Shown here in pieces: positions 25,527 to 34,245 of a DNA stretch of 64,000 nt (the stretch's first letter is position 1; each line of letters opens with the position of its first letter). Location: NCBI GenBank assembly GCA_016125285.1, contig WGMA01000037.1:1-64000 (forward strand), written 5' to 3'. The translations under genes and the position numbers were made by a program. Origin of the DNA: Phycisphaera sp. GTDB lineage: Bacteria; Planctomycetota; Phycisphaerae; Phycisphaerales; Zrk34. A model generated the notes under the pieces. That model ran no database searches, was not told where the DNA came from, and was given only the letters and a program-made list of their open reading frames with translations.

Positions 25527-26645
25527 ATGTCCTCCGTACAGATTGACCGACTGCTCGAAACCGTCATCAAGCAGGGCGCCAGCGACTTGCACCTGACCGT
25601 CGGCAAGCCCCCGGTGATCCGCCTCCACGGTCGCCTGCGTGAGCTCCGCACGAAGGTTCTATCCCCTGAAGACACCGTCGGTTTGATGAAGTCGATCTCG
25701 CCCGAACGGTCCCAGCAGGAACTGCAGGAAATGGGCAGCGCCGACTTCGGTTTCGCCTACGGCGACAAGGCCCGCTTCCGCGTGGCGGTGTTCCGCCAGC
25801 GCACCAACGTGGCGATCGTGCTGCGTCAGATTCCCAATAAACTCTTGTCATTTGAGCAGATCGGTCTGCCCAAAGTCTGTCGCGAACTCTGTCGAAGACC
25901 ACGCGGACTGTTTCTGGTGACCGGGCCTACGGGTTCGGGCAAGTCCACGTCGCTCGCGTCGATGATCAACTTCATCAACGAGACGATGGATCACCACATC
26001 ATTACCGTCGAAGACCCGATCGAATACTACCACCCGCACAAGAAATCGATCGTCAACCAGCGTGAAGTGGGCGCCGACGTGCCGACGTTTGCCGAAGCCC
26101 TGCGTCGTGCTCTGCGTCAGGACCCTGACGTGATCCTCGTCGGCGAGTTGCGTGACCTCGAGACCATCGAATCGGCCATCCGAGCGGCGGAAACGGGCCA
26201 CCTGGTGTTCGGGACGCTGCACACAAACTCTGCTGGTGGAACGATTAACCGTATTATCGACGCGTTTCCCACCAACCAGCAGGAACAGGTCCGCGTGCAG
26301 CTGTCGACCAGTCTCATGGCGGTGCTCGCTCAGCAGCTCATGCCGCGTGCGGACGCCGACGGCGTGGTCGCCGCGTACGAGTTCCTCGTCATCACGCCCG
26401 GCATCGCCAACCTCATCCGTGAAGGCAAGACCTTCCGTATCGACTCGGCGATCCAGACCGGCCGCAAGTTCGGCATGCAGCTGCTCGACGACCACCTCTG
26501 GACGCTGTACACCTCCGGAATCATCAGCGCCGAGGACATGGTGGATCGCGCCCGCGATCCGGGTCCGCTGGTTGAGAAAGTCCAGCGATCGGGCGGTTCC
26601 ATCGGCCGAACTGAACTTCAAGAAGACGAGGGCGAGGCCGAATAG
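25527..26645 (+). CDS. pilT: twitching-motility retraction ATPase PilT
   Basis: The 372-residue protein matches PilT in length and motifs. The N-terminus has LLETVIKQGASDLHLTVGKPP. Walker A is GPTGSGKSTSLASM, the Asp box VEDPIEYYHPH, Walker B LVGELRDLETIESA, the His box GTLHTNSAGGTINR, and the PilT-specific C-terminal segment GIANLIREGK corresponds to the AIRNLIRE motif needed for retraction. A ribosome binding site AAGGGT precedes the ATG. PilT disassembles type IV pili, so its presence argues that the cluster builds a retractable pilus and not only a secretion pseudopilus. Confidence 0.94.
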   Translation: MSSVQIDRLLETVIKQGASDLHLTVGKPPVIRLHGRLRELRTKVLSPEDTVGLMKSISPERSQQELQEMGSADFGFAYGDKARFRVAVFRQRTNVAIVLRQIPNKLLSFEQIGLPKVCRELCRRPRGLFLVTGPTGSGKSTSLASMINFINETMDHHIITVEDPIEYYHPHKKSIVNQREVGADVPTFAEALRRALRQDPDVILVGELRDLETIESAIRAAETGHLVFGTLHTNSAGGTINRIIDAFPTNQQEQVRVQLSTSLMAVLAQQLMPRADADGVVAAYEFLVITPGIANLIREGKTFRIDSAIQTGRKFGMQLLDDHLWTLYTSGIISAEDMVDRARDPGPLVEKVQRSGGSIGRTELQEDEGEAE

Positions 26646-26673
26646 CGGCTGGCTCGCCTCACAATATTAGACG

Positions 26674-26702
26674 TTGACATCGCCAATACTGCGCGAAATA
26701 CA
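26674..26702 (+). promoter_or_regulatory. candidate internal promoter before the second ATPase
   Basis: A consensus -35 box TTGACA (26674-26679) is followed 17 bases later by AATACA (26697-26702), a weak -10. The surrounding 160 bases (26646-26805) are the most AT-rich stretch of the cluster. They form the only sizeable gap between its ATPase genes, so a separate transcript starting here is plausible. Confidence 0.35.
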
Positions 26703-26805
26703 AGGTGTCCACCTTAATATTCGTGTGTTTTGGCATTGTTTCGGTTGTATATCTGAGTAATAATTAAAGTGTCAATTCGGCCCTATCGGCCGGGGAGTCT
26801 CAGAC

Positions 26806-28557
26806 ATGGCGGACGGGAAAAATCCTGACGCACCGAAGCCCGAGGAACTCAAGGGCCGTCGCTTGGGGCGCATCCTTGTCAAGGTCGGCAAGGTGAGCCG
26901 CGAGCAGGTTCAGGAGGCCTTGGACCTTCAGTCTCAGCAGCGGCGACCGATCGGTCAGCTGCTGGTGGAGTTGGGGTACATCACGGAGCAGGACGTCAAG
27001 GACGCGCTGGCCGCCCAGGCGGGCATGACGTCGACCAGCGACGTTGGTGAGCTCGACAAGTCGGTCATTCAGTACCTGCCCGCCGAGACGGTTCAAGCTT
27101 ATCAGGTCATGCCGCTTGCGTATGACGAAGCAACCAAGACGCTGACAATCGCTCTCAAGAGCGCCGACAACTTCCGCGCGGTGGACGATCTTCAGCTTCT
27201 GTTCGGTTTCAAGATCAAGACCGTCGTGATGCCTCCCAAGAAGGTCGACGAGCTGATTGAGAAGTACTACTCGACGAGCCAGGAGACGCTCGAGACGCTC
27301 ATCGGCGACATGGCCAAGGACGCCGAGGGGCTGGACATCGACGCCAACGCGTCGGTGGACCTCGAGGTGCTGGTGCAGATGTCGGAGGACAACAAGGTCA
27401 AGCGCCTGTTGAACCTCGTGCTGATGCAGGCGATCAAGGACAAGGCGTCGGACATCCATCTCGAGCCGTTCGAGACCGAATTCAAGATGCGGTACCGCGT
27501 GGACGGTGTGCTCTACGAGATGGTGCCGCCCCCGAAGAACCTGGCGTGGGCGATCACCTCGCGTGTGAAGGTCATGGCGAACCTCGACATCGCCGAGCGC
27601 CGCCTGCCGCAGGACGGTCGCATCGAGCTGGTCGTCGGCGGCAGCCCCGTCGACCTCCGCGTGTCGGTGCTGCCGACGATCTTCGGCGAATCGGTCGTGA
27701 TGCGTGTGCTCGACCGCGGCAACGTTTCGCTGGACCTGGAGAAGGTCGGCCTCCGCGGCGACGACCTGGAGGTGGTGCGGCAGCTGATGGGCAAGCCCAA
27801 CGGCATCGTGCTGGTCACCGGGCCGACGGGTTCCGGCAAGACCACGACGCTCTACGCAGCCCTTTCCGAACTCAACGAAGAAACCGAGAAGATTCTGACC
27901 GCCGAGGACCCCGTCGAGTACGACATCGACGGCATGGTGCAGGTGCAGACCAACGCGGAGGTCGGCCTGACGTTCGCGCGGGCGCTGCGAAGCTTCCTGC
28001 GTCAGGATCCCGACATCATCTTCGTCGGTGAGATCCGCGACCTGGAGACCGGCAAGATCGCCGTGGAATCCGCGCTGACCGGCCACCTTGTGTTCTCCAC
28101 GCTGCACACCAACGACGCGCCGTCGACGATCGCGCGTCTGCTCGATCTGGGCATCGAAAACTTCCTGGTCACCGGCACCGTTGAAGGCATCATCGCCCAG
28201 CGTCTGGTGCGTCGCATCTGCACCCACTGCAAGGAAGAATTCGTCCCGAACGAAGAGCAGCTGATGGAGCTGCAGCTGGCTCCGGAGGACGTCGAGGGAC
28301 GCGTGTTCTTCCGCGGCGGCGGCTGCGAGTACTGCAACCACAGCGGATACAAGGGCCGGCTGGCCCTGTTCGAGATATTGGTGATGGATGACGAGCTGCG
28401 CGAGATGGTGATGCGGAACGCGTCGTCGCTCGAGCTGTCGATCGAGGCGCGTAAGCGCGGCATGCGGACGCTGCGTCAGAGCGGTCTGCTGGCGGTCTAC
28501 GACGGCATCACGACGCTGGAAGAGGTCGTCCGCGAGACCATCCTCGACGAAGAGTAA
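26806..28557 (+). CDS. type II secretion / type IV pilus assembly ATPase (GspE/PilB family), second copy
   Basis: The 583-residue protein has the same plan as the first copy: MshEN-type head (LGRILVKVGKVSREQVQEA, LGYITEQDVKDALAAQ), Walker A GPTGSGKTTTLYA, Asp box AEDPVEYDIDG, Walker B FVGEIRDLETGKI, His box STLHTNDAPSTI, and zinc cysteines (CTHC, then CEYC). It lies 43 bases before the gene for its membrane partner (GspF/PilC), so it is the better candidate for the operon's own assembly motor. A GGGGAG site precedes ATG 26806. Identity to copy one is only moderate, so the two are old paralogues and not a recent duplication. Confidence 0.93.
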   Translation: MADGKNPDAPKPEELKGRRLGRILVKVGKVSREQVQEALDLQSQQRRPIGQLLVELGYITEQDVKDALAAQAGMTSTSDVGELDKSVIQYLPAETVQAYQVMPLAYDEATKTLTIALKSADNFRAVDDLQLLFGFKIKTVVMPPKKVDELIEKYYSTSQETLETLIGDMAKDAEGLDIDANASVDLEVLVQMSEDNKVKRLLNLVLMQAIKDKASDIHLEPFETEFKMRYRVDGVLYEMVPPPKNLAWAITSRVKVMANLDIAERRLPQDGRIELVVGGSPVDLRVSVLPTIFGESVVMRVLDRGNVSLDLEKVGLRGDDLEVVRQLMGKPNGIVLVTGPTGSGKTTTLYAALSELNEETEKILTAEDPVEYDIDGMVQVQTNAEVGLTFARALRSFLRQDPDIIFVGEIRDLETGKIAVESALTGHLVFSTLHTNDAPSTIARLLDLGIENFLVTGTVEGIIAQRLVRRICTHCKEEFVPNEEQLMELQLAPEDVEGRVFFRGGGCEYCNHSGYKGRLALFEILVMDDELREMVMRNASSLELSIEARKRGMRTLRQSGLLAVYDGITTLEEVVRETILDEE

Positions 28558-28599
28558 AGCGATATCACACGATCGGTTCAATGACCGAGGAGCAATCGA

Positions 28600-29868
28600 A
28601 TGCCTACCTACCAGTTTGAAGCTTTGGATCAGACGGGCAAGCCTCAGAAGGGCACCATCGAGGCCGTCAGCAGCGACGACGCCCTTGCCAAGATCAAGGA
28701 GCAGGGCTTCTTCCCGACCAGCGTTCGCGAGAAGAAGGTCAAGAAGGGCGCCGCGTCGAAGGGCGGAGGGGCGAAGAAGAAGGGCGAGATGACGATCTCG
28801 ATCGGCGGCGTCAGCAAGAAGCTCCTGACGCAGTTCACGCGTCAGTTGTCGACGCTGCAGGACGCCGGTCTTCCGATTCTCCGCTCGCTGCAGATCCTCC
28901 AGGAGCAGCAGAAGCCGGGACTGATGAAGAACACGCTGGCGGACGTGCAGAACGAGGTCGAAGGCGGCTCGTCGCTGTCCGAAGCGATGTCCAAACACCC
29001 GAAGGTGTTCGATCGACTGTACTACAAGATGATCGCGGCCGGCGAGGTCGGCGGTGTGCTCGACATCATCCTGCAGCGTCTGGCGGACTTCATGGAGAAG
29101 GCCGAGAAGCTGAAGCGGAAGATCGTCGGCGCCATGATCTACCCGGCGGTGGTGATCTCGGTCGCGGCGATGATCCTGACCGGCATCATGATCGTCGTGG
29201 TGCCCAAGTTCCAGGAGATCTTCGCGGACTTTGACACGGAACTGCCGGCGCCGACGCAGTGGCTGATCAACTTCTCGAACTGGATCTCCGGCTCGCAGGA
29301 AGGTCAGTGGATTCCCGGCTGGGCGCTGATCTTCGGTTCGCCGTTCATCATCATGTTCTCGACGAAGATGATCTCGAAGAACAAGGCGGGCAAGGCGATG
29401 GTCGACCGGGTGAAGCTGAAGATTCCGGTGTTCGGCAGCCTCCTGCAGATGACCGCGATCGCGAAGTTCACCCGTACGCTCGGCACGCTGATCTCCGCCG
29501 GTGTGCCGATCCTCGAGGCGATCAAGATCACGTCGGACACCGTAGGCAACTACGTGTACGAGTCTGCGTTGGAGAAGGTGCACGACGCGATCCGCGAGGG
29601 CGAGCCGTTCGCCGGTCCGCTGCGCGAGACGAAGGTCGTGGACAACCTCGTGGTGAACATGATCGACGTCGGTGAGGAGACCGGTGACCTGGACAAGATG
29701 CTCATGAAGATCGCCGACAACTACGACGACGAAGTCGACGTGAAGGTGAACGCGCTGGTGTCGCTGCTCGAGCCGATCATGGTCGTCGGTCTCGGTGCGT
29801 CGATCGGCTTCATCGTCATCGCGCTGTTCCTCCCGCTGGTCAAGCTGATCCAGTCGGTCAGCCAGTAA
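28600..29868 (+). CDS. inner-membrane platform protein GspF/PilC
   Basis: The 422-residue protein has the duplicated GspF fold. Soluble four-helix domains sit at about residues 75-200 (LLTQFTRQLSTLQDAGLPIL) and 280-400 (FTRTLGTLISAGVPILEAI), each followed by membrane helices (about 180-215, 235-260 and 390-418). The N-terminus PTYQFEALDQTGKPQKGTIE is typical of the family. A lysine-rich insert (about 44-65) is specific to this copy. It forms the platform that couples the ATPase to pilin assembly. A GAGGAG ribosome binding site lies before ATG 28600. Confidence 0.94.
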   Translation: MPTYQFEALDQTGKPQKGTIEAVSSDDALAKIKEQGFFPTSVREKKVKKGAASKGGGAKKKGEMTISIGGVSKKLLTQFTRQLSTLQDAGLPILRSLQILQEQQKPGLMKNTLADVQNEVEGGSSLSEAMSKHPKVFDRLYYKMIAAGEVGGVLDIILQRLADFMEKAEKLKRKIVGAMIYPAVVISVAAMILTGIMIVVVPKFQEIFADFDTELPAPTQWLINFSNWISGSQEGQWIPGWALIFGSPFIIMFSTKMISKNKAGKAMVDRVKLKIPVFGSLLQMTAIAKFTRTLGTLISAGVPILEAIKITSDTVGNYVYESALEKVHDAIREGEPFAGPLRETKVVDNLVVNMIDVGEETGDLDKMLMKIADNYDDEVDVKVNALVSLLEPIMVVGLGASIGFIVIALFLPLVKLIQSVSQ

Positions 29869-29898
29869 CCCCACGCACTCCGCACAGGAGCCGACCCG

Positions 29899-30786
29899 AT
29901 GCCCATGTCGCAGAACAACACGAACCACGGATCACGCATCATGCGTCGGCGTGGCTTCACGCTGGTGGAAATGATGGTGGTGGTGGTGATCATCATCGGC
30001 CTGCTGTCGATCCTCGTGCCGGCGATCACCGCCGTGACGGGCACCGCCGGACAGGTCGCCGAGAAGCAGTTCCTCGCCGCGATCCAGGTCGGGCTGCAGG
30101 CGTACAAGTTGGACTTCAGCGACTATCCGCCGAGTTGGCAGGGTTCGACCAGCTATATCGCTGGCGTAAAGGTTACGGGCTGGGACGGCGGCGAGATCAT
30201 GACGCAGGCGATGGTCGGGCCGTTGGGCGACGGTGGCGCCGACAACTCGTCCGATCAGGACGGGACGACGGGCAAGTCGGTCGACGACGGCCACGTCGGT
30301 TACGGCTTTACCGTTGGCGGCAGGCAGTACGGGCCGTACATCACCATCAAGCACGACAATTCGCTGGCGCAGAGCGCAAATAGTCGCTGGATCCTGACGA
30401 TGGTGTCGAGCCAGTCCAAAAGGCCATTCCTCTACTACCGCGCGGTGGCCACTGATATGACGAAGTCGGTTGGCGATCAGGGTGTCACCGGCAAGATCAA
30501 TGATTCGACCGAAACCAACCGCATCTGGGGCACCAACGGCCGATTCGACAAGGAACACAACGGGACCCTCGACGGCTCGGACGATCCGGTCGAGTACTGG
30601 TGGAATTCCGCCTCGGACAAGGACGCCGACGCGTTTACCTTCTCGCTGCGCACCGCCGAATACCTGCTCGTGTCGCCGGGGCCGGATGAACAGTTCGGCG
30701 ACAAGACCAGCGATGACAATGTCTCGGTTCCCGCGACCATTCGCAACAACCTCACGTACGACGATCAGGTGGTCGCGGGTCGGTGA
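29899..30786 (+). CDS. pseudopilin 1 (GspG-like, large)
   Basis: The 295-residue protein has a prepilin leader cut after RRRG, giving mature FTLVEMMVVVVIIIGLLSIL with Glu5. The length is about twice that of a classical GspG. The globular part is Gly/Asp-rich with motifs such as YLLVSPGPDEQFGD near the end, a recurrent ending of planctomycete GspG-like proteins. It starts 30 bases after gspF with AGGAG before the ATG. As the first pilin-like gene after the platform gene it is the best candidate for the major subunit, though its size argues for caution. Confidence 0.85.
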   Translation: MPMSQNNTNHGSRIMRRRGFTLVEMMVVVVIIIGLLSILVPAITAVTGTAGQVAEKQFLAAIQVGLQAYKLDFSDYPPSWQGSTSYIAGVKVTGWDGGEIMTQAMVGPLGDGGADNSSDQDGTTGKSVDDGHVGYGFTVGGRQYGPYITIKHDNSLAQSANSRWILTMVSSQSKRPFLYYRAVATDMTKSVGDQGVTGKINDSTETNRIWGTNGRFDKEHNGTLDGSDDPVEYWWNSASDKDADAFTFSLRTAEYLLVSPGPDEQFGDKTSDDNVSVPATIRNNLTYDDQVVAGR

Positions 30787-30862
30787 CCCGCGACGGGGCG
30801 GCCGGGAGAAGGATTGACGGGCAAGCGGGCGTGATTCCACGCCGCATACGGAGATCACAGAC

Positions 30863-31426
30863 ATGGACCGTGCATCGCATACAACACGGGATTCAGGCCA
30901 ACGGGCAAGACGGCGCGGGTTCACCCTCACCGAGATGCTCGTGGTCATCGTCATCCTGCTCGTCCTGCTGGGCATCGGCGTAACCGTCGGTACGTCGATC
31001 ATTCAGGAGCAGGAGAAGCAGCTGACACGCGAGACGCTCAAGCAGTGCGAACTGATCGCCGCGGAGTACCAGGTCCGCACCGGTGGGGTGCCTGCGCCTC
31101 CGGGAGCCGATTCAAACGGCAACGGGAAGATCGAGATATCCGAATTCGTTACCGCGACGGCGGTGGATCTTCAGGATCTCTACAAGAACTTCGACGCGGA
31201 CATCTACAAGGGCGGCAAGATCCTCGACGCGTGGGGCGCCGACATTCGATACAACTACAGCGGCCGCGCAAATCCGGGCGACTTCGCTAATCGCGAGCAT
31301 AACACCTACTTCTTCATGTCGATCGGCCCTGACAATCAGCCGGGCAACATGAATCAGACGCCGAAGACGAACATCAACTACATCCGCTACACCGACAACA
31401 TCTACAGCATGGACGTAGGGAACTGA
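30863..31426 (+). CDS. pseudopilin 2
   Basis: The 187-residue protein has a leader of about 18 residues ending RRRG. The mature part begins FTLTEMLVVIVILLVLLGIG with Glu5, then an amphipathic helix (IQEQEKQLTRETLKQCELIA) and a small globular domain containing DAWGADIRYNYSG and FFMSIGPDNQPG. The latter is the GspG-type end region, where Asp residues bind calcium in known GspG. It is closest in size to a classical major pseudopilin. ATG 30863 has GGAG upstream; the next pseudopilin begins 2 bases after its stop. Confidence 0.85.
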   Translation: MDRASHTTRDSGQRARRRGFTLTEMLVVIVILLVLLGIGVTVGTSIIQEQEKQLTRETLKQCELIAAEYQVRTGGVPAPPGADSNGNGKIEISEFVTATAVDLQDLYKNFDADIYKGGKILDAWGADIRYNYSGRANPGDFANREHNTYFFMSIGPDNQPGNMNQTPKTNINYIRYTDNIYSMDVGN

Positions 31427-31428
31427 AC

Positions 31429-32328
31429 ATGACTAACCCCCGCCACAACCCGACGCACGCACGCCGTCGCGGCTTCACGCTGACCGAACTGCTGGTCGTG
31501 ATCGTCGTGATTGTCCTGTTGTTCACCGTCGCGGTGCCGAACATCAAGGAACTGCTCAGTTCCGGCCAGGCCGAGGTCGCCCGCAACGCGTTCTCGGTGG
31601 CCGTCGCCAGCGCCCGCACCTGGGCGGGCGTCTCGCCGTCGATGGACAGCGGCAAGTCGTTCCAGGGCTCGGCGATCCTCATCACCAACGCCAACGAGAT
31701 GCGCATCCTTTACAACACCGACAAGGACGAGAAGAACAAGCTGATCGTCAATGGCAGCAACGCGCCGCTCGGTTCCGGCCTGCACGCGTATCGTGACGTG
31801 CCGGAGACCGGCTACGTCTATATCCCGCGGAATATGGGCGTGGTCGGAATTCGGCGCGGCATCGTGTCCGGTGCAGGTGCAACCTATCTCGTTTCGCCGC
31901 CGTTCTGCATGCGCTTCAGTACGGACGGCAACCTGATCGCGAACCAGGTCGTCCCGATCATTTATGACGGCAAGGACTACAACAATCAGTACACGTCGAC
32001 CGACCGCAGCGGCGCCACATCGTTCGATCCCGACCAGTTCGACCCGATATCGTCCAAGTGGGTGACCTCGAACTTCAACACCACGGCGGACAAGTATCTG
32101 GTGGCGACGTTCGAATCCTACGAGAACGTTGTGGGCGTGATCGTTTACGACAAGCAGGACTTCTGGGCCGCGGGCTACAGCCTGGTGAATGTGGACGGCA
32201 GCGCCGACGGCAGCGACGACGGCGGCAAGGGCAAGATCCTGACGACCGACGCCGCGTATACCTGGCTCAAGCAGAACGGCACGGTGCTCTTCTTCAACTT
32301 CCACTCGGGGGGCTCGATCAAGCCATGA
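31429..32328 (+). CDS. pseudopilin 3 (GspH-like)
   Basis: The 299-residue protein has leader end RRRG and mature FTLTELLVVIVVIVLLFTVAVP with Glu5. The segment NAFSVAVASARTWAG after the helix, where a GspH/FimT-type minor pseudopilin has its RA-rich second helix, suggests a GspH-like minor subunit; the long globular part is unlike any I know. Its stop overlaps the next start (ATGA at 32325-32328), so translation is coupled. Confidence 0.8.
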   Translation: MTNPRHNPTHARRRGFTLTELLVVIVVIVLLFTVAVPNIKELLSSGQAEVARNAFSVAVASARTWAGVSPSMDSGKSFQGSAILITNANEMRILYNTDKDEKNKLIVNGSNAPLGSGLHAYRDVPETGYVYIPRNMGVVGIRRGIVSGAGATYLVSPPFCMRFSTDGNLIANQVVPIIYDGKDYNNQYTSTDRSGATSFDPDQFDPISSKWVTSNFNTTADKYLVATFESYENVVGVIVYDKQDFWAAGYSLVNVDGSADGSDDGGKGKILTTDAAYTWLKQNGTVLFFNFHSGGSIKP

Positions 32329-33011
32329 TATACCCCACAGTACTCCATCGACGCATGCAGAACCGGGCACGTGGCTTCACGCTGCTTGAGGTGATGTTCG
32401 CGATCATGATCCTCGGTATCGGTCTGATCGCCGTCGCGAGCCTCTTCCCGGTAGCCGGGACGATGCAGCGAGCCGCGTTCGAAGACGCCATGACGATGCA
32501 GGTCAGCACCAGCCTCGAGGTGGAACTCCGCTCGCGGGCGATGTCGAAGTCCGGCTGGACCGCCGACGGACAGGTGCACGAGATCGCCGAGTCGGACCTG
32601 AACGCGGTCTGGCCGCTCAAGGACCGCAGCTTTCCGCAGAACATCACCAATGTGGACAAGCGGTCGTACTTCTGGCGCCCGTTCTACCGGTACAACCTGA
32701 ACAACGGCCCGTCGAGCGATCCGGGCGCGTGGGAGTTGTACGTGATCATCTCGAAGCGGCCGGAAGGCGGCACCGCGCCGGTTCAGGCGAGCTACGGCGC
32801 CGGCGGCGGCGCGAACGACGAGTTCGTGCTCGGCGAGGTAGCGATCCGTATCAGTGACGGTCAACTCGGCACGGTGACACAGGTCAACGGCGGCCTGACG
32901 ATCAACAGCGTCGCGGCGACCGCGAGTGACTGGTTGCACGCCAAGCGTATGAACGGTCAGCCGACCATGCTGGACGTAACAAAGATCAGCACCGGAGGTG
33001 TCAAGCCATGA
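32325..33011 (+). CDS. pseudopilin 4 (GspI/PilV-like)
   Basis: The 228-residue protein has leader end RARG and mature FTLLEVMFAIMILGIGLIAVASLFP. The LLEVM-A-MIL-IGL pattern is the hallmark of GspI/PilV minor pseudopilins. The ATG at 32325 overlaps the stop of pseudopilin 3, and its own stop overlaps the next start at 33008. That order (H, I, J, K) mirrors type II secretion operons. Confidence 0.85.
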   Translation: MIYPTVLHRRMQNRARGFTLLEVMFAIMILGIGLIAVASLFPVAGTMQRAAFEDAMTMQVSTSLEVELRSRAMSKSGWTADGQVHEIAESDLNAVWPLKDRSFPQNITNVDKRSYFWRPFYRYNLNNGPSSDPGAWELYVIISKRPEGGTAPVQASYGAGGGANDEFVLGEVAIRISDGQLGTVTQVNGGLTINSVAATASDWLHAKRMNGQPTMLDVTKISTGGVKP

Positions 33012-34225
33012 CACGTATCAGACACACATCCCGACACGCCGGATTTACGCTGATGGAACTCCTCGTGGCGATCAGCGTGTCGCTCGGGCTGATCCTGTTC
33101 GTCAGCCAGATCATGGGCACCACGTCGCGCGCGGTCAGCGCGGGGTTCGACTCCAGCCAACTGCTGCAGAGCGCCCGCGTGGCCACCGAGCATCTGGACT
33201 CCGACGCGTTGCTGATGACGGGGCCCAGCGCCAGCGGTGGCGTCATCGTGATCTCGAACGACACGGTTTCCTCTAAGGTTTTGCCGAACGATTCAGCGCC
33301 CACAACAGTACGGGACGATCAACTTTATTTTGTACGTGAGCGTGGCTCACTCTATCCGGTGGCGCCGTCTCAGGACGACACCTATTCGGGCACGTCAAAC
33401 GGCGCGTCAAACGTCCGTGTGTTTTACGGGCACGGGCGCAAGATCAATCCGAATGGTAATGACGGCGGGGCGCTCGGCGCATCTGGCGTAAATCAGTATG
33501 CGTCGCAATGGGTACTGGTGAGGCAGGCATTATTTCTTTGCAACACCGCGCCTGCCTTCGGTAATTACACGGATAACAGCAGTAAGGGGGCAAAGGTTGC
33601 CTCAGGGATATTGCCCGCGTCTGCGGGCACGTATTGGGCCAATTGGTCGTCTAAAGCACCAAGTGCTCCACCCAAAAAGCTCTATGGCGGCTATTGTGAC
33701 GTTGCCTTGCAATCGCTTGCTGATTACCACGCGGACATCGAAGCAAATGGCCCGGGTGCATATCTCTACACGACGAACAGTGGGACTGACTACCGACTTC
33801 GAGTCAACACTCGTCCGCAGGCCGGTGAATTCGAGCCGTGGCGCGTAGCGCAGATACATCCGATCCTTATCGAAAATGTTAGCGATATCGTCGTCGAATT
33901 TGCCGGCGACTATACGGACAATCTTCCGTCTGGAGCGCCCGACGGTGCGCCGGATGGGGAGCCTGATGTGAATGCATCTGGCGAGATAATCTGGTACAGC
34001 TCAACATCTACTCCGGCGATTCCCACGACGGACCCGGGCTGGGGGGTGTTGACGGCCGATACGGTTGGTACAGCCAAGGTCTATACATTCTCGAATAGCA
34101 ATAGGGCACTCTGGCCCTATCTCATCCGCGTGCGCTACCGCATGCACGATCGCAACGGCAACATGATGGGTGTCGACGGCGAACCCGGCCGCATCGTTGA
34201 GCAGATCATCGGCGTGACTCGCTAA
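33008..34225 (+). CDS. pseudopilin 5 (GspJ/PilW-like), compositionally mosaic
   Basis: The 405-residue protein has leader end RHAG, mature FTLMELLVAISVSLGLILFV, and a Leu/Ser-rich region with SSQLLQSARVATEHLDSD, typical of GspJ/PilW. The first 90 codons have the high GC of the cluster. Between about 33270 and 34100 the DNA is visibly poorer in GC and uses codons rare in its neighbours, then returns to normal for the last 40 codons (RVRYRMHDRNGNM). No stop or frameshift is seen, so the gene is intact. It overlaps pseudopilin 4 by 4 bases. Confidence 0.82.
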   Translation: MTRIRHTSRHAGFTLMELLVAISVSLGLILFVSQIMGTTSRAVSAGFDSSQLLQSARVATEHLDSDALLMTGPSASGGVIVISNDTVSSKVLPNDSAPTTVRDDQLYFVRERGSLYPVAPSQDDTYSGTSNGASNVRVFYGHGRKINPNGNDGGALGASGVNQYASQWVLVRQALFLCNTAPAFGNYTDNSSKGAKVASGILPASAGTYWANWSSKAPSAPPKKLYGGYCDVALQSLADYHADIEANGPGAYLYTTNSGTDYRLRVNTRPQAGEFEPWRVAQIHPILIENVSDIVVEFAGDYTDNLPSGAPDGAPDGEPDVNASGEIIWYSSTSTPAIPTTDPGWGVLTADTVGTAKVYTFSNSNRALWPYLIRVRYRMHDRNGNMMGVDGEPGRIVEQIIGVTR

Positions 34226-34245
34226 TCGGGGAAAGGAATCGAGAC

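Noticed and set aside
26800-29928. A minus-strand open frame of about 1040 codons opposite the second GspE and GspF.
   Set aside because: Antisense shadow with Arg/Leu/His/Asp-rich low-complexity sequence. The opposite strand has two complete, recognisable proteins.
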